DNA of 64,000 nt from Porticoccus sp002390525. GTDB taxonomy: Bacteria > Pseudomonadota > Gammaproteobacteria > Pseudomonadales > Porticoccaceae. The translations under genes were made by a program, and so were the position numbers. Below the pieces are notes generated by a model that did not search any database, was not told where the DNA came from, and was given only the letters and a program-made list of their open reading frames with translations. Location of the stretch: positions 744,001 to 808,000 of the forward strand of contig OX044352.1 of the NCBI GenBank assembly GCA_943846655.1. The letters run 5' to 3'. This document shows positions 44,258 through 53,292 of this stretch, one piece after another. The stretch's first letter is position 1. Each line of letters opens with the position of its first letter.

Positions 44258-45997
44258 GTGGAGCTTTTATCTGGTGGTGAAATAGTTGTTCGCGCACTCA
44301 AGGATGCAGGTGTTAAGTATGTTTGGGGTTATCCAGGTGGTGCGGCATTACATATCTATGATGCACTTTTTCAACAAAAAGATGTCGAACATATACTTGT
44401 AAGGCACGAGCAAGGCGCTGTTCATGCAGCTGATGGGCACTCACGTTCCACTGGAGATGTAGGTACAGTTCTGGTAACTTCTGGTCCTGGCGCCACGAAT
44501 GCAATCACTGGTATTGCTACTGCCTATATGGATTCTATTCCTATGGTAGTAATATCTGGACAGGTGCCTCGTGATAAGATTGGTCAAGACGCTTTTCAGG
44601 AAACTGATATGGTCGGAATTTCTAGGCCTATAGTTAAGCATAGTTTTTTGGTCATGGATGCGTCAGAAATTGCAGTTGTTATTGCTAAAGCTTTTTATAT
44701 TGCAAAAACAGGTCGACCGGGACCAGTTATTGTTGATATACCAAAAGATGTTACATCTCCAGAATACCGCATACCTTATGAATACCCAGAAAAAATAAAG
44801 ATACGCTCTTATCATCCCACCACTAAAGGTCATGCTGGCCAAGTCAAAAGAGCAGTAAAAACTTTGTTGGCAGCTAAGAGGCCAGTTATTTATAGTGGCG
44901 GCGGGGCTATTTTGGGCGACGCCTCTGCTGAACTAACGGAACTAACTAGACTGTTAAATTTTCCTATAACAAACACTTTGATGGGGCTTGGTGCTTTCCC
45001 TGGAAATGACCCACAATTTTTAGGTATGTTGGGAATGCATGGCACTGTAGAAGCAAACAATGCCATGCATGAGGCTGACGTTATTTTTGCAGTGGGTGCT
45101 CGATTTGATGATCGAGTAACTAATACCCCGAGTAAATTTTGTCCGTCGGCAAAAATAATACATATAGATGTAGACCCTACATCTATCTCTAAAACTGTAA
45201 ATATAGATATTCCAATTGTTGGTGTATGCAGCACTGTATTAAGACAGGTGATAGAGGAAATTAAGACTACTAAGGATACAACGGATAAGATTGCAATTTC
45301 CAATTGGTGGTCGAAAATTAATGATTGGAGAGAACGTTATGGGATATATACTGAACCACGACATGAGCCGAGCTCTGGAGATATCATTAAACCGCAGGAT
45401 GTCATTAGAAGTCTTTATAAAGCAACAAATGGGGATGCTTTCATCACTTCGGATGTAGGTCAACACCAAATGTTTGCTGCGCAATATTATTTATTTGATA
45501 AACCTCGTCGTTGGATTAATTCCGGCGGTCTTGGAACTATGGGTTTTGGTTTGCCTGCAGCTATGGGTGTGCAACTGGCTCATCCTAATGCAATAGTAGC
45601 ATGTGTTACGGGCGAAGGGAGTATACAGATGTGCATCCAAGAGCTGTCTACTTGTTTGCAGTATGGGTTTCCAATCAAGATAATTAGTTTAAATAATCAA
45701 GCTCTTGGTATGGTTCGTCAGTGGCAAGACATGCAATATAGCGGGCGATATTCATCAAGTTTATATGAAGACTCCCTACCAGATTTTGTAAAGCTGGCAG
45801 AATCGTTTGGACATGTAGGGATTCGTGTTTCAAATTTTGATGAACTGGATGATAAAATGGAAGAGTGTTTCGCCTTAAAAGACCGTGTTGTCTTTATGGA
45901 TATAAATGTTGACCGAAATGAACATGTATATCCAATGCTCATTGCGCCAAACGGTTCGATGAAAGATATGAAGTTGAGTAAAACGGAGCGTACCTGA
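44258..45997 (+). CDS. ilvB: Acetolactate synthase large subunit
   Basis: A 579-residue ThDP enzyme that forms acetolactate or acetohydroxybutyrate, first common step to Val, Leu and Ile. It has YPGGAALHIYDAL, the catalytic Glu in RHEQGAVHAADG, and the ThDP motif GEGSIQMCIQEL ending in LNN. It could equally be named ilvI. It starts at GTG after a long folded leader. Its stop overlaps the ilvN ATG (ATGA at 45997). Confidence 0.97.
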   Translation: MELLSGGEIVVRALKDAGVKYVWGYPGGAALHIYDALFQQKDVEHILVRHEQGAVHAADGHSRSTGDVGTVLVTSGPGATNAITGIATAYMDSIPMVVISGQVPRDKIGQDAFQETDMVGISRPIVKHSFLVMDASEIAVVIAKAFYIAKTGRPGPVIVDIPKDVTSPEYRIPYEYPEKIKIRSYHPTTKGHAGQVKRAVKTLLAAKRPVIYSGGGAILGDASAELTELTRLLNFPITNTLMGLGAFPGNDPQFLGMLGMHGTVEANNAMHEADVIFAVGARFDDRVTNTPSKFCPSAKIIHIDVDPTSISKTVNIDIPIVGVCSTVLRQVIEEIKTTKDTTDKIAISNWWSKINDWRERYGIYTEPRHEPSSGDIIKPQDVIRSLYKATNGDAFITSDVGQHQMFAAQYYLFDKPRRWINSGGLGTMGFGLPAAMGVQLAHPNAIVACVTGEGSIQMCIQELSTCLQYGFPIKIISLNNQALGMVRQWQDMQYSGRYSSSLYEDSLPDFVKLAESFGHVGIRVSNFDELDDKMEECFALKDRVVFMDINVDRNEHVYPMLIAPNGSMKDMKLSKTERT

Positions 45998-46488
45998 TGA
46001 GACATATAATTTCAGTTTTAATGGAAAATGAGCCCGGTGCTTTGTCTAGAGTCGTCGGGCTATTTTCTCAAAGGGGTTATAATATTGATACACTGACTGT
46101 TGCGCCTACTAATGACTTAACTTTATCTCGGTTGACCCTTACGACACACGGCAGTGATCAAATCATCGAGCAGATAACAAAACATCTAAATAAGCTAATA
46201 GATGTTGTGAAAGTTATTGACCTAACAGATGGTCCTCACCTTGAAAGGGAAATTATGTTAGTTAAGGTTAGGGCAAATGAAGCTCAAAGGGCAGAAATTA
46301 ATCATTGTGTAGATGTTTTTCGAGGACAAATAGTGGATGTCAACACTAACACTTATACTCTTCAAGTTATAGGTAGTAGCGATAAAAACGATGCATTTAT
46401 AGAAGCTATTGATTATGCAAACATTCTCGAGTTGGTTCGATCTGGGGTTTCTGGATTGTCTCGTGGCGAAAAAATACTGAAGGTATAA
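45997..46488 (+). CDS. ilvN: Acetolactate synthase small (regulatory) subunit
   Basis: A 163-residue regulatory subunit with an N-terminal ACT domain (ISVLMENEPGALSRVVGLFS, RGYNIDTLTV) and a C-terminal domain (VRSGVSGLSRGEKILKV). It binds valine for feedback control in this family. Length equals E. coli IlvH. It is translationally coupled to ilvB. Confidence 0.96.
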   Translation: MRHIISVLMENEPGALSRVVGLFSQRGYNIDTLTVAPTNDLTLSRLTLTTHGSDQIIEQITKHLNKLIDVVKVIDLTDGPHLEREIMLVKVRANEAQRAEINHCVDVFRGQIVDVNTNTYTLQVIGSSDKNDAFIEAIDYANILELVRSGVSGLSRGEKILKV

Positions 46489-46567
46489 CCAATTTGTAGT
46501 ACCATTTTTATAATAGTCTTATTACAAACATAACTAATTATGATACATAAAATTATAGGATATAAAC

Positions 46568-47584
46568 ATGCAAGTTTCTTACGATAAAGATTGTAACCTT
46601 TCCATTATTCAGGGCATGAAAGTGTCAATTATTGGATATGGCTCACAAGGACACGCACACGCCTTAAATCTCAAAGATTCTGGTGTCGATGTCACTGTTG
46701 GACTACGAGATGGTTCAACCTCAGCTGCTAAAGCGAAAAAAGCAGGATTAACTGTTAGAAGTGTGGCGGCGGCTGTTACTGGAGCAGATTTGGTTATGAT
46801 ACTTACTCCAGATGAATTTCAATCTCATCTTTATAGAGATGAGATTGAGCCAAATCTGAAACAGGGCGCCACTATGGCTTTTGCTCATGGTTTTGCGATT
46901 CACTACAATCAAGTTGTCCCTCGAACAGATCTAGACGTTATCATGATCGCTCCAAAAGCTCCCGGACATACAGTGCGGAATGAATTTACTAAAGGCGGCG
47001 GTATTCCCGATTTAGTTGCAATTTTTCAAGATGCTTCAGGTAAGGCTAGAGATGTTGCTATGTCTTACGCCTCTGGTATCGGAGGTGGGCGAACAGGGAT
47101 TATAGAAACTACATTTAAGGATGAGACAGAGACAGATCTATTTGGCGAACAAGCAGTTCTGTGTGGTGGAGCTGTAGAGCTAGTAAAAGCTGGTTTCGAA
47201 ACACTCGTAGAGGCTGGATATGCCCCTGAGATGGCTTATTTTGAGTGTCTTCATGAGTTAAAACTAATTGTTGATCTTATGTATGAAGGCGGTATAGCTA
47301 ATATGAATTATTCCATATCTAATAATGCAGAGTATGGTGAGTATGTTACTGGTCCAGAAATTATTAATGAACAATCACGAGCAGCAATGAAAACTGCTCT
47401 TAAACGTATCCAGAATGGCGAATATGCAAAAATGTTTGTTACAGAAGGAGCAATGAATTATCCATCTATGACAGCATATCGACGTAATAACGCAGCACAT
47501 CCTATTGAGCAAACGGGTGCTAAGTTACGCTCTATGATGCCGTGGATTACTGCTAATCAGCTTGTTGATAAAGATAAGAACTAA
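46568..47584 (+). CDS. ilvC: Ketol-acid reductoisomerase
   Basis: A 338-residue class I (short-form) KARI that converts acetolactate to dihydroxyisovalerate using NADPH. It has Rossmann GYGSQGHAHALNLKDSG, APKAPGHTVR, and metal-binding DETETDLFGEQAVLCGG and ECLHELKLIVDLMYEGG. It lies 79 bases after ilvN and is closed by a strong terminator. Confidence 0.98.
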   Translation: MQVSYDKDCNLSIIQGMKVSIIGYGSQGHAHALNLKDSGVDVTVGLRDGSTSAAKAKKAGLTVRSVAAAVTGADLVMILTPDEFQSHLYRDEIEPNLKQGATMAFAHGFAIHYNQVVPRTDLDVIMIAPKAPGHTVRNEFTKGGGIPDLVAIFQDASGKARDVAMSYASGIGGGRTGIIETTFKDETETDLFGEQAVLCGGAVELVKAGFETLVEAGYAPEMAYFECLHELKLIVDLMYEGGIANMNYSISNNAEYGEYVTGPEIINEQSRAAMKTALKRIQNGEYAKMFVTEGAMNYPSMTAYRRNNAAHPIEQTGAKLRSMMPWITANQLVDKDKN

Positions 47585-47600
47585 GCGCTCCAAGTTAATA

Positions 47601-47629
47601 AAAAAACCGCGCTAAGGCGCGGTTTTTTT
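47601..47629. terminator. Intrinsic terminator after ilvC
   Basis: AAAAAACCGCGC, loop TAAG, GCGCGGTTTTTT. The A-tract and T-tract flank the stem symmetrically, so it could work in both directions. It ends the ilvBNC unit. Confidence 0.95.
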
Positions 47630-47757
47630 ATCCCACTACTAAATTTTTAGTATAATATTGCTTTTAATATAATGAATTCTATGGAAAAAGTAATAATTGA
47701 GAGATAATCAAATTCAATAACACTATAAAAAATTTATCTTATAGTGAAGGAATTATT

Positions 47758-48558
47758 ATGACTGATACTGAAGGTCAAAAAAAAATATCGAACGCTAATG
47801 AATCATCTTCATCGGATAAAGAAGAAAGTTCAACTTCTGAGAGTTTAAGGTTCAGGCGCAAGGGAGTTTATCTTCTACCGAACCTCTTTACGACAGGCGC
47901 TATGTTTTCTGGATTTTATGCGATCCTAGCTGGCATGGATGGAAAATTCGATGCTGCTTGCATAGCTATTTTTATTGCAATGATATTTGATGTTCTTGAT
48001 GGAACTGTGGCGCGTATGACAAATACATCTAGTGATTTTGGCCTGCAATATGACAGTCTCTCCGATATGGTTTCTTTTGGAATTGCCCCTGCTGTTCTTG
48101 CTTTTAGCTGGATACTTAATGAAGTAGGTAGGATTGGTTGGGCTGCTGCATTTATATATGCCTCATGTGCAGCACTGAGGCTCGCAAGGTTCAATAGCCA
48201 GGTTGACTCCTCTCCAAAGAATTATTTCGTGGGAATTCCAAGCCCAGCTGCGGCTGCTCTTATAACCTCTATGATATGGTGTAGTTATGAAGTTAGCACA
48301 ACAAATCAATTAGCATTTTTAGTAGCAATCACAACAGCATTATCTGGATTATTAATGGTATCTAATTTCCATTATCGTAGCTTAAAGGAAGTCGATCTTA
48401 AAGGAAAAGTACCTTTTGTAGTGATTTTTTCTGTAGTGATGAGCCTTATAGTGGTTACAATTGATCCCCCTAGAATATTATTTATTTTTGCTCTGATATA
48501 TGGTTTCTCTGCTCCAGCTTTGTGGATAAAGAGTAAATTTTATAAACCTAAGGTTTAA
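47758..48558 (+). CDS. pssA: CDP-diacylglycerol-serine O-phosphatidyltransferase
   Basis: A 266-residue integral membrane enzyme of phosphatidylethanolamine synthesis. The CDP-alcohol transferase motif DG-x2-AR-x8-G-x3-D-x3-D is seen in DGTVARMTNTSSDFGLQYDS with LSD following. A charged N-terminal stretch of about 35 residues precedes several membrane segments. GGAAT precedes the ATG. leuA begins one base after its stop, so the two are co-transcribed. pssA after ilvC is also the Pseudomonas order. Confidence 0.95.
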   Translation: MTDTEGQKKISNANESSSSDKEESSTSESLRFRRKGVYLLPNLFTTGAMFSGFYAILAGMDGKFDAACIAIFIAMIFDVLDGTVARMTNTSSDFGLQYDSLSDMVSFGIAPAVLAFSWILNEVGRIGWAAAFIYASCAALRLARFNSQVDSSPKNYFVGIPSPAAAALITSMIWCSYEVSTTNQLAFLVAITTALSGLLMVSNFHYRSLKEVDLKGKVPFVVIFSVVMSLIVVTIDPPRILFIFALIYGFSAPALWIKSKFYKPKV

Positions 48559-48559
48559 C

Positions 48560-50107
48560 ATGAAAAAAGAAAAACTCATTATTTTTGATACGACATTGCG
48601 TGATGGAGAGCAAAGCCCTGGGGCCTCTATGACTAGTGATGAAAAACTGCGAATAGCTAAGGCTTTAGAGAAACTAAAAGTTGATGTTATTGAGGCTGGG
48701 TTTGCTGTTTCTAGTCCAGGTGATTTTGCATCGGTCAAATCTATTGCTGAAACCATCAAAGACAGCACAGTGTGTAGCCTTTCTCGTGCAATAATTGCTG
48801 ATATAGAAAGCTCTGCAGAAGCACTAAGCGGAGCATATTCGGGTCGTATACATACTTTTATCGCAACATCACCTATTCATATGAAATATAAGTTGCAGAT
48901 GAATCCTGAACAGGTCCTAGAGCAGGCTATAAAAGCTGTACGATGCGCTAGAAATTTAATTAATGATGTTGAGTTCTCCCTAGAAGATGCTAGTCGCTCC
49001 GAGTTTGACTTTATGTGTCGAATTATTGAGGGTGTAATTGACGCAGGTGCCACAACTATTAATATTCCTGATACTGTGGGTTACGGTTTCCCCCAAGAGT
49101 ATGGTGATATCATTGGACGATTAATTAGAAATATCCCTAATTCAGATAAAGCAATTTTTTCAGTACATTGCCATAATGATCTCGGTTTAGCAGTCTCTAA
49201 TTCTCTAGCAGCAGTGATGCAAGGCGCTCGTCAAATAGAATGCACTATTAACGGTCTGGGCGAGCGGGCTGGCAATGCAGCACTTGAAGAAGTTGTAATG
49301 GCAGTAAAAACAAGGAAAGATATTTTTCCAGTAGAAACATGTATTGAAACCACTCATATCGCAGCAACTTCTCGCTTAGTTTCGAGTATCACAGGCTTCC
49401 CTGTCCAACCTAATAAAGCAATTGTTGGCGCTAATGCCTTTGCTCATGAGTCTGGAATTCATCAAGATGGTGTTTTGAAGTTTCGAGAAACTTATGAAAT
49501 TATGAGCGCACAAGATATAGGTTTGCAAACAAATAAAATCGTGTTAGGTAAACTTTCTGGTCGCGCAGCTTTTGTTGCACGTCTCGAAGAATTAGGCACT
49601 CATTTTAAAAATAAAGATGCATTGAATCAAGCTTTCTCAAGATTTAAGGACCTAGCTGATAAAAAAAGAGAAATATATGATGAGGATCTTCAGGCTCTTG
49701 TTTCAGATACACAGCTAGATGAAACCAATGGCGATCTTATAACATTAGAGTCGCTGGAAGTGCTTTCAAAAACAGGACAGCCGCCGTTTGCTTCACTCAC
49801 GCTTATGCATAAGGGCGAGCTCTATGATTCATCGTCTGGAGGAGATGGCCCTGTTGATGCATCATTTAAGGCTATAGAAAAATTAGCCAAAAGTGATACA
49901 CAACTGAAACTCTATTCAGTAAATGCGATTACCGCTGGAACAGACTCTCTTGGCGAGGTTACTGTCCGCTTGGAAAAAGGAGGACGTATTGTTAACGGGC
50001 AAGGAGCTGATACCGACATAATAGTTGCTAGTGTAAAAGCTTATTTACATGCATTGAATTTGATACAAAATCCAGATCGTCTTCATCCTCAGCTTGATGG
50101 CGTATAG
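48560..50107 (+). CDS. leuA: 2-isopropylmalate synthase
   Basis: A 515-residue LeuA that condenses acetyl-CoA with 2-oxoisovalerate, the first committed step to leucine. The DRE-TIM catalytic domain has FDTTLRDGEQSPGASM, the metal ligands in VHCHNDLGLAVSNSLAA and GLGERAGNAALEEV. The C-terminal leucine-binding dimer domain spans about 390-515. Its place after ilvBNC-pssA collects branched-chain synthesis here. A HolD-like gene follows after 10 bases. Confidence 0.97.
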   Translation: MKKEKLIIFDTTLRDGEQSPGASMTSDEKLRIAKALEKLKVDVIEAGFAVSSPGDFASVKSIAETIKDSTVCSLSRAIIADIESSAEALSGAYSGRIHTFIATSPIHMKYKLQMNPEQVLEQAIKAVRCARNLINDVEFSLEDASRSEFDFMCRIIEGVIDAGATTINIPDTVGYGFPQEYGDIIGRLIRNIPNSDKAIFSVHCHNDLGLAVSNSLAAVMQGARQIECTINGLGERAGNAALEEVVMAVKTRKDIFPVETCIETTHIAATSRLVSSITGFPVQPNKAIVGANAFAHESGIHQDGVLKFRETYEIMSAQDIGLQTNKIVLGKLSGRAAFVARLEELGTHFKNKDALNQAFSRFKDLADKKREIYDEDLQALVSDTQLDETNGDLITLESLEVLSKTGQPPFASLTLMHKGELYDSSSGGDGPVDASFKAIEKLAKSDTQLKLYSVNAITAGTDSLGEVTVRLEKGGRIVNGQGADTDIIVASVKAYLHALNLIQNPDRLHPQLDGV

Positions 50108-50117
50108 GGGAGGCGTC

Positions 50118-50756
50118 ATGCATATAGAGTTACGTAATTGGTTTCTTTATAATTTAGAGATATCGCAGTATTTACCTAAGATAAAATTACCTGATAATGC
50201 TCAGTCAGAAGAAGATAGTATTAATAATTCTTCAAAAACAATGATATCAGAAAAAAAAATAAAAAATAAACATATCTCAAATAGCATACTTGAGCCTGCT
50301 AACTTTAGGTTTGCATTCTGGCAACCAACCGAAAACCTTATAATCTTTAATGAAATGAACCGAGATCTTTTGCCCGGCAATGATGCATCTGAATTGCTCG
50401 CTAATATATTAAGTTCTATAGGATATCTGCCAGATAGTTTGTCAGAGCCCAGGGTAATCGATTTTTCAGTCGGCGTTGAGGGTACAGAAGCTATAGCTGA
50501 GCCCTCAAAAATGCTTTCAGATTTTATCGATACCCGCGTCAAAGAAGGCAATACATGTTTAATCTTACTGATGGGAAAGACAGTATTTGATGTATTTTCT
50601 ACATCAAATTTATCCTACTCAGATCTCCTAGGTAAAAAAATAAATATTAATAATGAATACAAAGCTTTAATACTCCAGAGTTTACAGGAAAACCTTCATA
50701 GCTCCGTAGTAAAACTAGGAACGTGGCGAGCCATCAAATCGCTAATTACAAAATAA
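50118..50756 (+). CDS. Candidate DNA polymerase III psi subunit (HolD-like)
   Basis: A protein of 212 residues starting at ATG 50118, with GGGGAGG as Shine-Dalgarno. The start LRNWFLYNLEISQYLPK resembles the HolD N-terminus (RRDWQLQQLGITQW pattern). A Ser/Lys/Asn-rich insert (about 25-60) is followed by an alpha/beta part (FAFWQPTENLIIFNEMNRDL, TCLILLMGKTVFDVF) and LGTWRAIKSL. E. coli holD (137 residues) also stands directly before rimI, which is the case here. The psi subunit links the clamp loader to chi and SSB. Recognition rests on the N-terminal pattern, hydrophobic order and gene context, so it is tentative. Confidence 0.55.
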   Translation: MHIELRNWFLYNLEISQYLPKIKLPDNAQSEEDSINNSSKTMISEKKIKNKHISNSILEPANFRFAFWQPTENLIIFNEMNRDLLPGNDASELLANILSSIGYLPDSLSEPRVIDFSVGVEGTEAIAEPSKMLSDFIDTRVKEGNTCLILLMGKTVFDVFSTSNLSYSDLLGKKININNEYKALILQSLQENLHSSVVKLGTWRAIKSLITK

Positions 50757-50782
50757 ATATAGTTATCTATTAGGTGTGTCCA

Positions 50783-51229
50783 TTGAACTTAGATCATGTA
50801 AGTATTCGTCCAATGTCTTTAATTGACATCAATGAGGTAAGTTATATTGAAAAAATAGCTACCCCTTATCCTTGGCGTAAAGAACAATTTACTGATAGTC
50901 ATAAAAAGCACACCTGTTTGATTATGGCTATAGGGAGTTCTATTATAGGTTATGTAATTTATAATACTGTTGTTGACGACGCTGAGGTAATAAATATAGC
51001 GATTCATCCTGAATATCAACATAACGGATATGGACGATATCTATTGGAGTATTTAATTTCAATTTTACCAAAGAGTACAAAAAGATTTTTTCTTGAGGTT
51101 AGAGTTACCAATACTAATGCTATTTATTTATATGAGGATATTGGTTTTGTTGCGATATGTGAAAGAAAGAATTATTACTGTAGTGCATCAAAAACAGAGG
51201 ATGCCATATTAATGGCACTTGAGCTTTAA
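50783..51229 (+). CDS. rimI: Ribosomal protein S18-alanine N-acetyltransferase
   Basis: A GNAT enzyme of 148 residues that acetylates the N-terminus of S18 (rpsR, 62549-62776). Seen: acetyl-CoA loop HPEYQHNGYGRYLLEYL, then FLEVRVTNTNAIYLYEDIGF and the C-terminal ILMALEL. TTG at 50783 is preferred because AGGTG lies 8 bases upstream; an in-frame GTG at 50774 lacks a ribosome-binding site. Order HolD-like, rimI, prfC recalls E. coli holD-rimI-yjjG-prfC. Confidence 0.92.
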   Translation: MNLDHVSIRPMSLIDINEVSYIEKIATPYPWRKEQFTDSHKKHTCLIMAIGSSIIGYVIYNTVVDDAEVINIAIHPEYQHNGYGRYLLEYLISILPKSTKRFFLEVRVTNTNAIYLYEDIGFVAICERKNYYCSASKTEDAILMALEL

Positions 51230-51333
51230 CCCTGAAAAAAAGAGCTCATGAAAAGATATCTATTGCTTAATCATAAGATATTTCATCTGTTTTAATTAAT
51301 TAAATGATTGTTTTTGAGCCAAGGAAAAAAAGA

Positions 51334-52920
51334 ATGTCGTCAAATTTTATCTCTGAGCAGATAAAGCTTAGGAGAACCTTTGCTATTATTTCTCATCCTG
51401 ACGCAGGAAAAACTACTATTACTGAAAAACTTTTATTGTTTGGAAAGCTTATTCAAGTTGCAGGTACTGTTAAAAGCAAAAAAAGCGGTAGGCATGTAAC
51501 ATCTGATTGGATGCAAATGGAAAAAGATAGAGGTATTTCTGTTACTTCTTCTGTGATGCAGTTTCCATACAGAGATTGCATAGTGAACCTTTTAGATACC
51601 CCAGGACATGAAGATTTTTCTGAAGATACCTATAGGACACTTACAGCGGTAGATTCTGCACTTATGGTTATTGACGGAGCAAAAGGTGTTGAGCAAAGAA
51701 CTATTAAGTTGATGGAGGTTTGTCGTTTAAGAGATACACCAATAATTTCTTTTATTAATAAAATGGATAGAGAGATACGTGACCCAGTAGATCTTCTTGA
51801 TGAAATAGAACAAGTATTAAAAATTTCCTGTGCTCCAATGAATTGGCCAATTGGTTGCGGAAAAACTTTCAATGGCGTTTATGATTTTCAAGCAGATATT
51901 ATTAATGTATATAAATCAGGTCAAGGAGCGATCATTCCTGAAGATGAACAAATCCATGGTTTATATTCTGATGAAGCAACTAAATTCTTAGGTCATAGAT
52001 CGAAAGAGATAAGAGATGAGATAGAACTTGTATCTGGGGCCACCAATAGCTTTGAAACTGATTTATATTTGAGTGGAAAATTAACTCCTGTTTTTTTTGG
52101 AACAGCACTATCAAACTTTGGTATACGTGAGATGCTAAATATTTTTGTTCAGAAGGCTCCACCCCCTCTGTCAAGGCCAGCATTAGAGAGAAACGTTGCC
52201 GCAAATGAAGAAAAATTTTCTGGTTTTGTATTCAAGATACAAGCAAATATGGATCCAAAGCATAGAGATCGAATAGCTTTTTTACGAATATGTTCTGGGA
52301 AATACACCAAGGGTATGAAGATACACCATGTAAGACAAAAAAAAGATTTGCGTATATCTGATGCCGTTGGTTTTAAAGCTGGTGAAAGAGTCTCTCTTGA
52401 TGAGGCAATAGCTGGCGATATTATTGGTCTACATAACCATGGAACTATCCAGATAGGCGATACATTTACTACTGGAGAAGACCTAAAGTTTATTGGTATC
52501 CCTTATTTTTCTCCGGAACTTTTTAGGCGTATTAGGCTTCTTGATCCGTTAAAAATGAAACAGTTAAAAAAAGGGATCAAGCAATTATCGGAGGAGGGCA
52601 GCACCCAGGTATTTTTTCCACTGAATAACAATGACATAATCGTTGGTGCAGTTGGGCAGCTGCAATTTGATGTTGTAAAGTTTAGACTGATGGACGAGTA
52701 CGGTGTAGATGCAGTTTATGAACCAATAAATATATTTACAGCTAGATGGATAGAATCAGATGATATGAAAAAAATAGAAGAAATAAAAAAGAAAATTCCT
52801 GATGGCATCGCCCTAGACGGCGGCGGGCATTTAGCATACCTGGCTTCAACTAGAGTCAATTTATCTCTTACAGAGGAAAGGTATCCAGAAATACAATTTG
52901 CAACGACAAGAGAACTTTAA
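51334..52920 (+). CDS. prfC: Peptide chain release factor 3
   Basis: A GTPase of 528 residues that recycles RF1 and RF2 after termination. It has G1 SHPDAGKTTITEK, G2 RGISVTSSV, G3 DTPGHEDFSEDTYRTL and G4 NKMDRE, and ends RYPEIQFATTREL like other RF3 proteins. The start MSSNFISEQIKLRRTFAII at 51334 with AAGGA upstream fits the family; an in-frame ATG at 51304 would add 10 residues. Confidence 0.96.
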   Translation: MSSNFISEQIKLRRTFAIISHPDAGKTTITEKLLLFGKLIQVAGTVKSKKSGRHVTSDWMQMEKDRGISVTSSVMQFPYRDCIVNLLDTPGHEDFSEDTYRTLTAVDSALMVIDGAKGVEQRTIKLMEVCRLRDTPIISFINKMDREIRDPVDLLDEIEQVLKISCAPMNWPIGCGKTFNGVYDFQADIINVYKSGQGAIIPEDEQIHGLYSDEATKFLGHRSKEIRDEIELVSGATNSFETDLYLSGKLTPVFFGTALSNFGIREMLNIFVQKAPPPLSRPALERNVAANEEKFSGFVFKIQANMDPKHRDRIAFLRICSGKYTKGMKIHHVRQKKDLRISDAVGFKAGERVSLDEAIAGDIIGLHNHGTIQIGDTFTTGEDLKFIGIPYFSPELFRRIRLLDPLKMKQLKKGIKQLSEEGSTQVFFPLNNNDIIVGAVGQLQFDVVKFRLMDEYGVDAVYEPINIFTARWIESDDMKKIEEIKKKIPDGIALDGGGHLAYLASTRVNLSLTEERYPEIQFATTREL

Positions 52921-52947
52921 TATTGGCCAAGCTGGCTCTTTAGGTGA

Positions 52948-53292
52948 ATAAGTAATAACCTTATAAATGACGTTGCGGCAATAATCGCAAATGCTTTAAT
53001 TTTCTCTAATATAGATTGCTGGAGGCCACCAGCTTATTACTTAGAAAAGAAGAATGTCATTAAATTATCAGAAATAATTATTGATGAGACTGTTACTAGT
53101 AACGATTTAGACGTATTCCTTTGTTTTCCAATTAGACATGATTATTCAGTGGAAGGTGTTCGTTTGCATTGCAAAAAAATTAATGAGTCTGAGGGCTCTA
53201 TTCACACATATAGACTTTTTGAAGATAAAGGGATTATGGAAGTGAAAAAAATATTATCAGGATTGTTAAAATTATCAGGAGTAGAGATATGA
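52948..53292 (+). pseudogene. Start-less ORF upstream of the PerM-like gene (unknown, possible remnant)
   Basis: A 114-codon open frame with protein-like composition: LINDVAAIIANALIFSN, then FLCFPIRHDYSVEGVRLH and YRLFEDKGIMEVKKILSGLL. Its stop overlaps the ATG of the next gene (ATGA at 53289-53292), as in translationally coupled operons. No ATG, GTG or TTG exists in the first two thirds; the first is GTG at about codon 66 (SVEGV). It is either the 3' remnant of a gene whose 5' end was deleted, or it uses a non-standard start such as ATT or ATA. I do not recognise the family. Confidence 0.45.

Noticed and set aside
50094..50117. Upstream start for the HolD-like gene overlapping leuA
   Set aside because: ATG 50118 has a strong GGGGAGG element and gives the HolD-like N-terminus; the extra residues would lie inside leuA.
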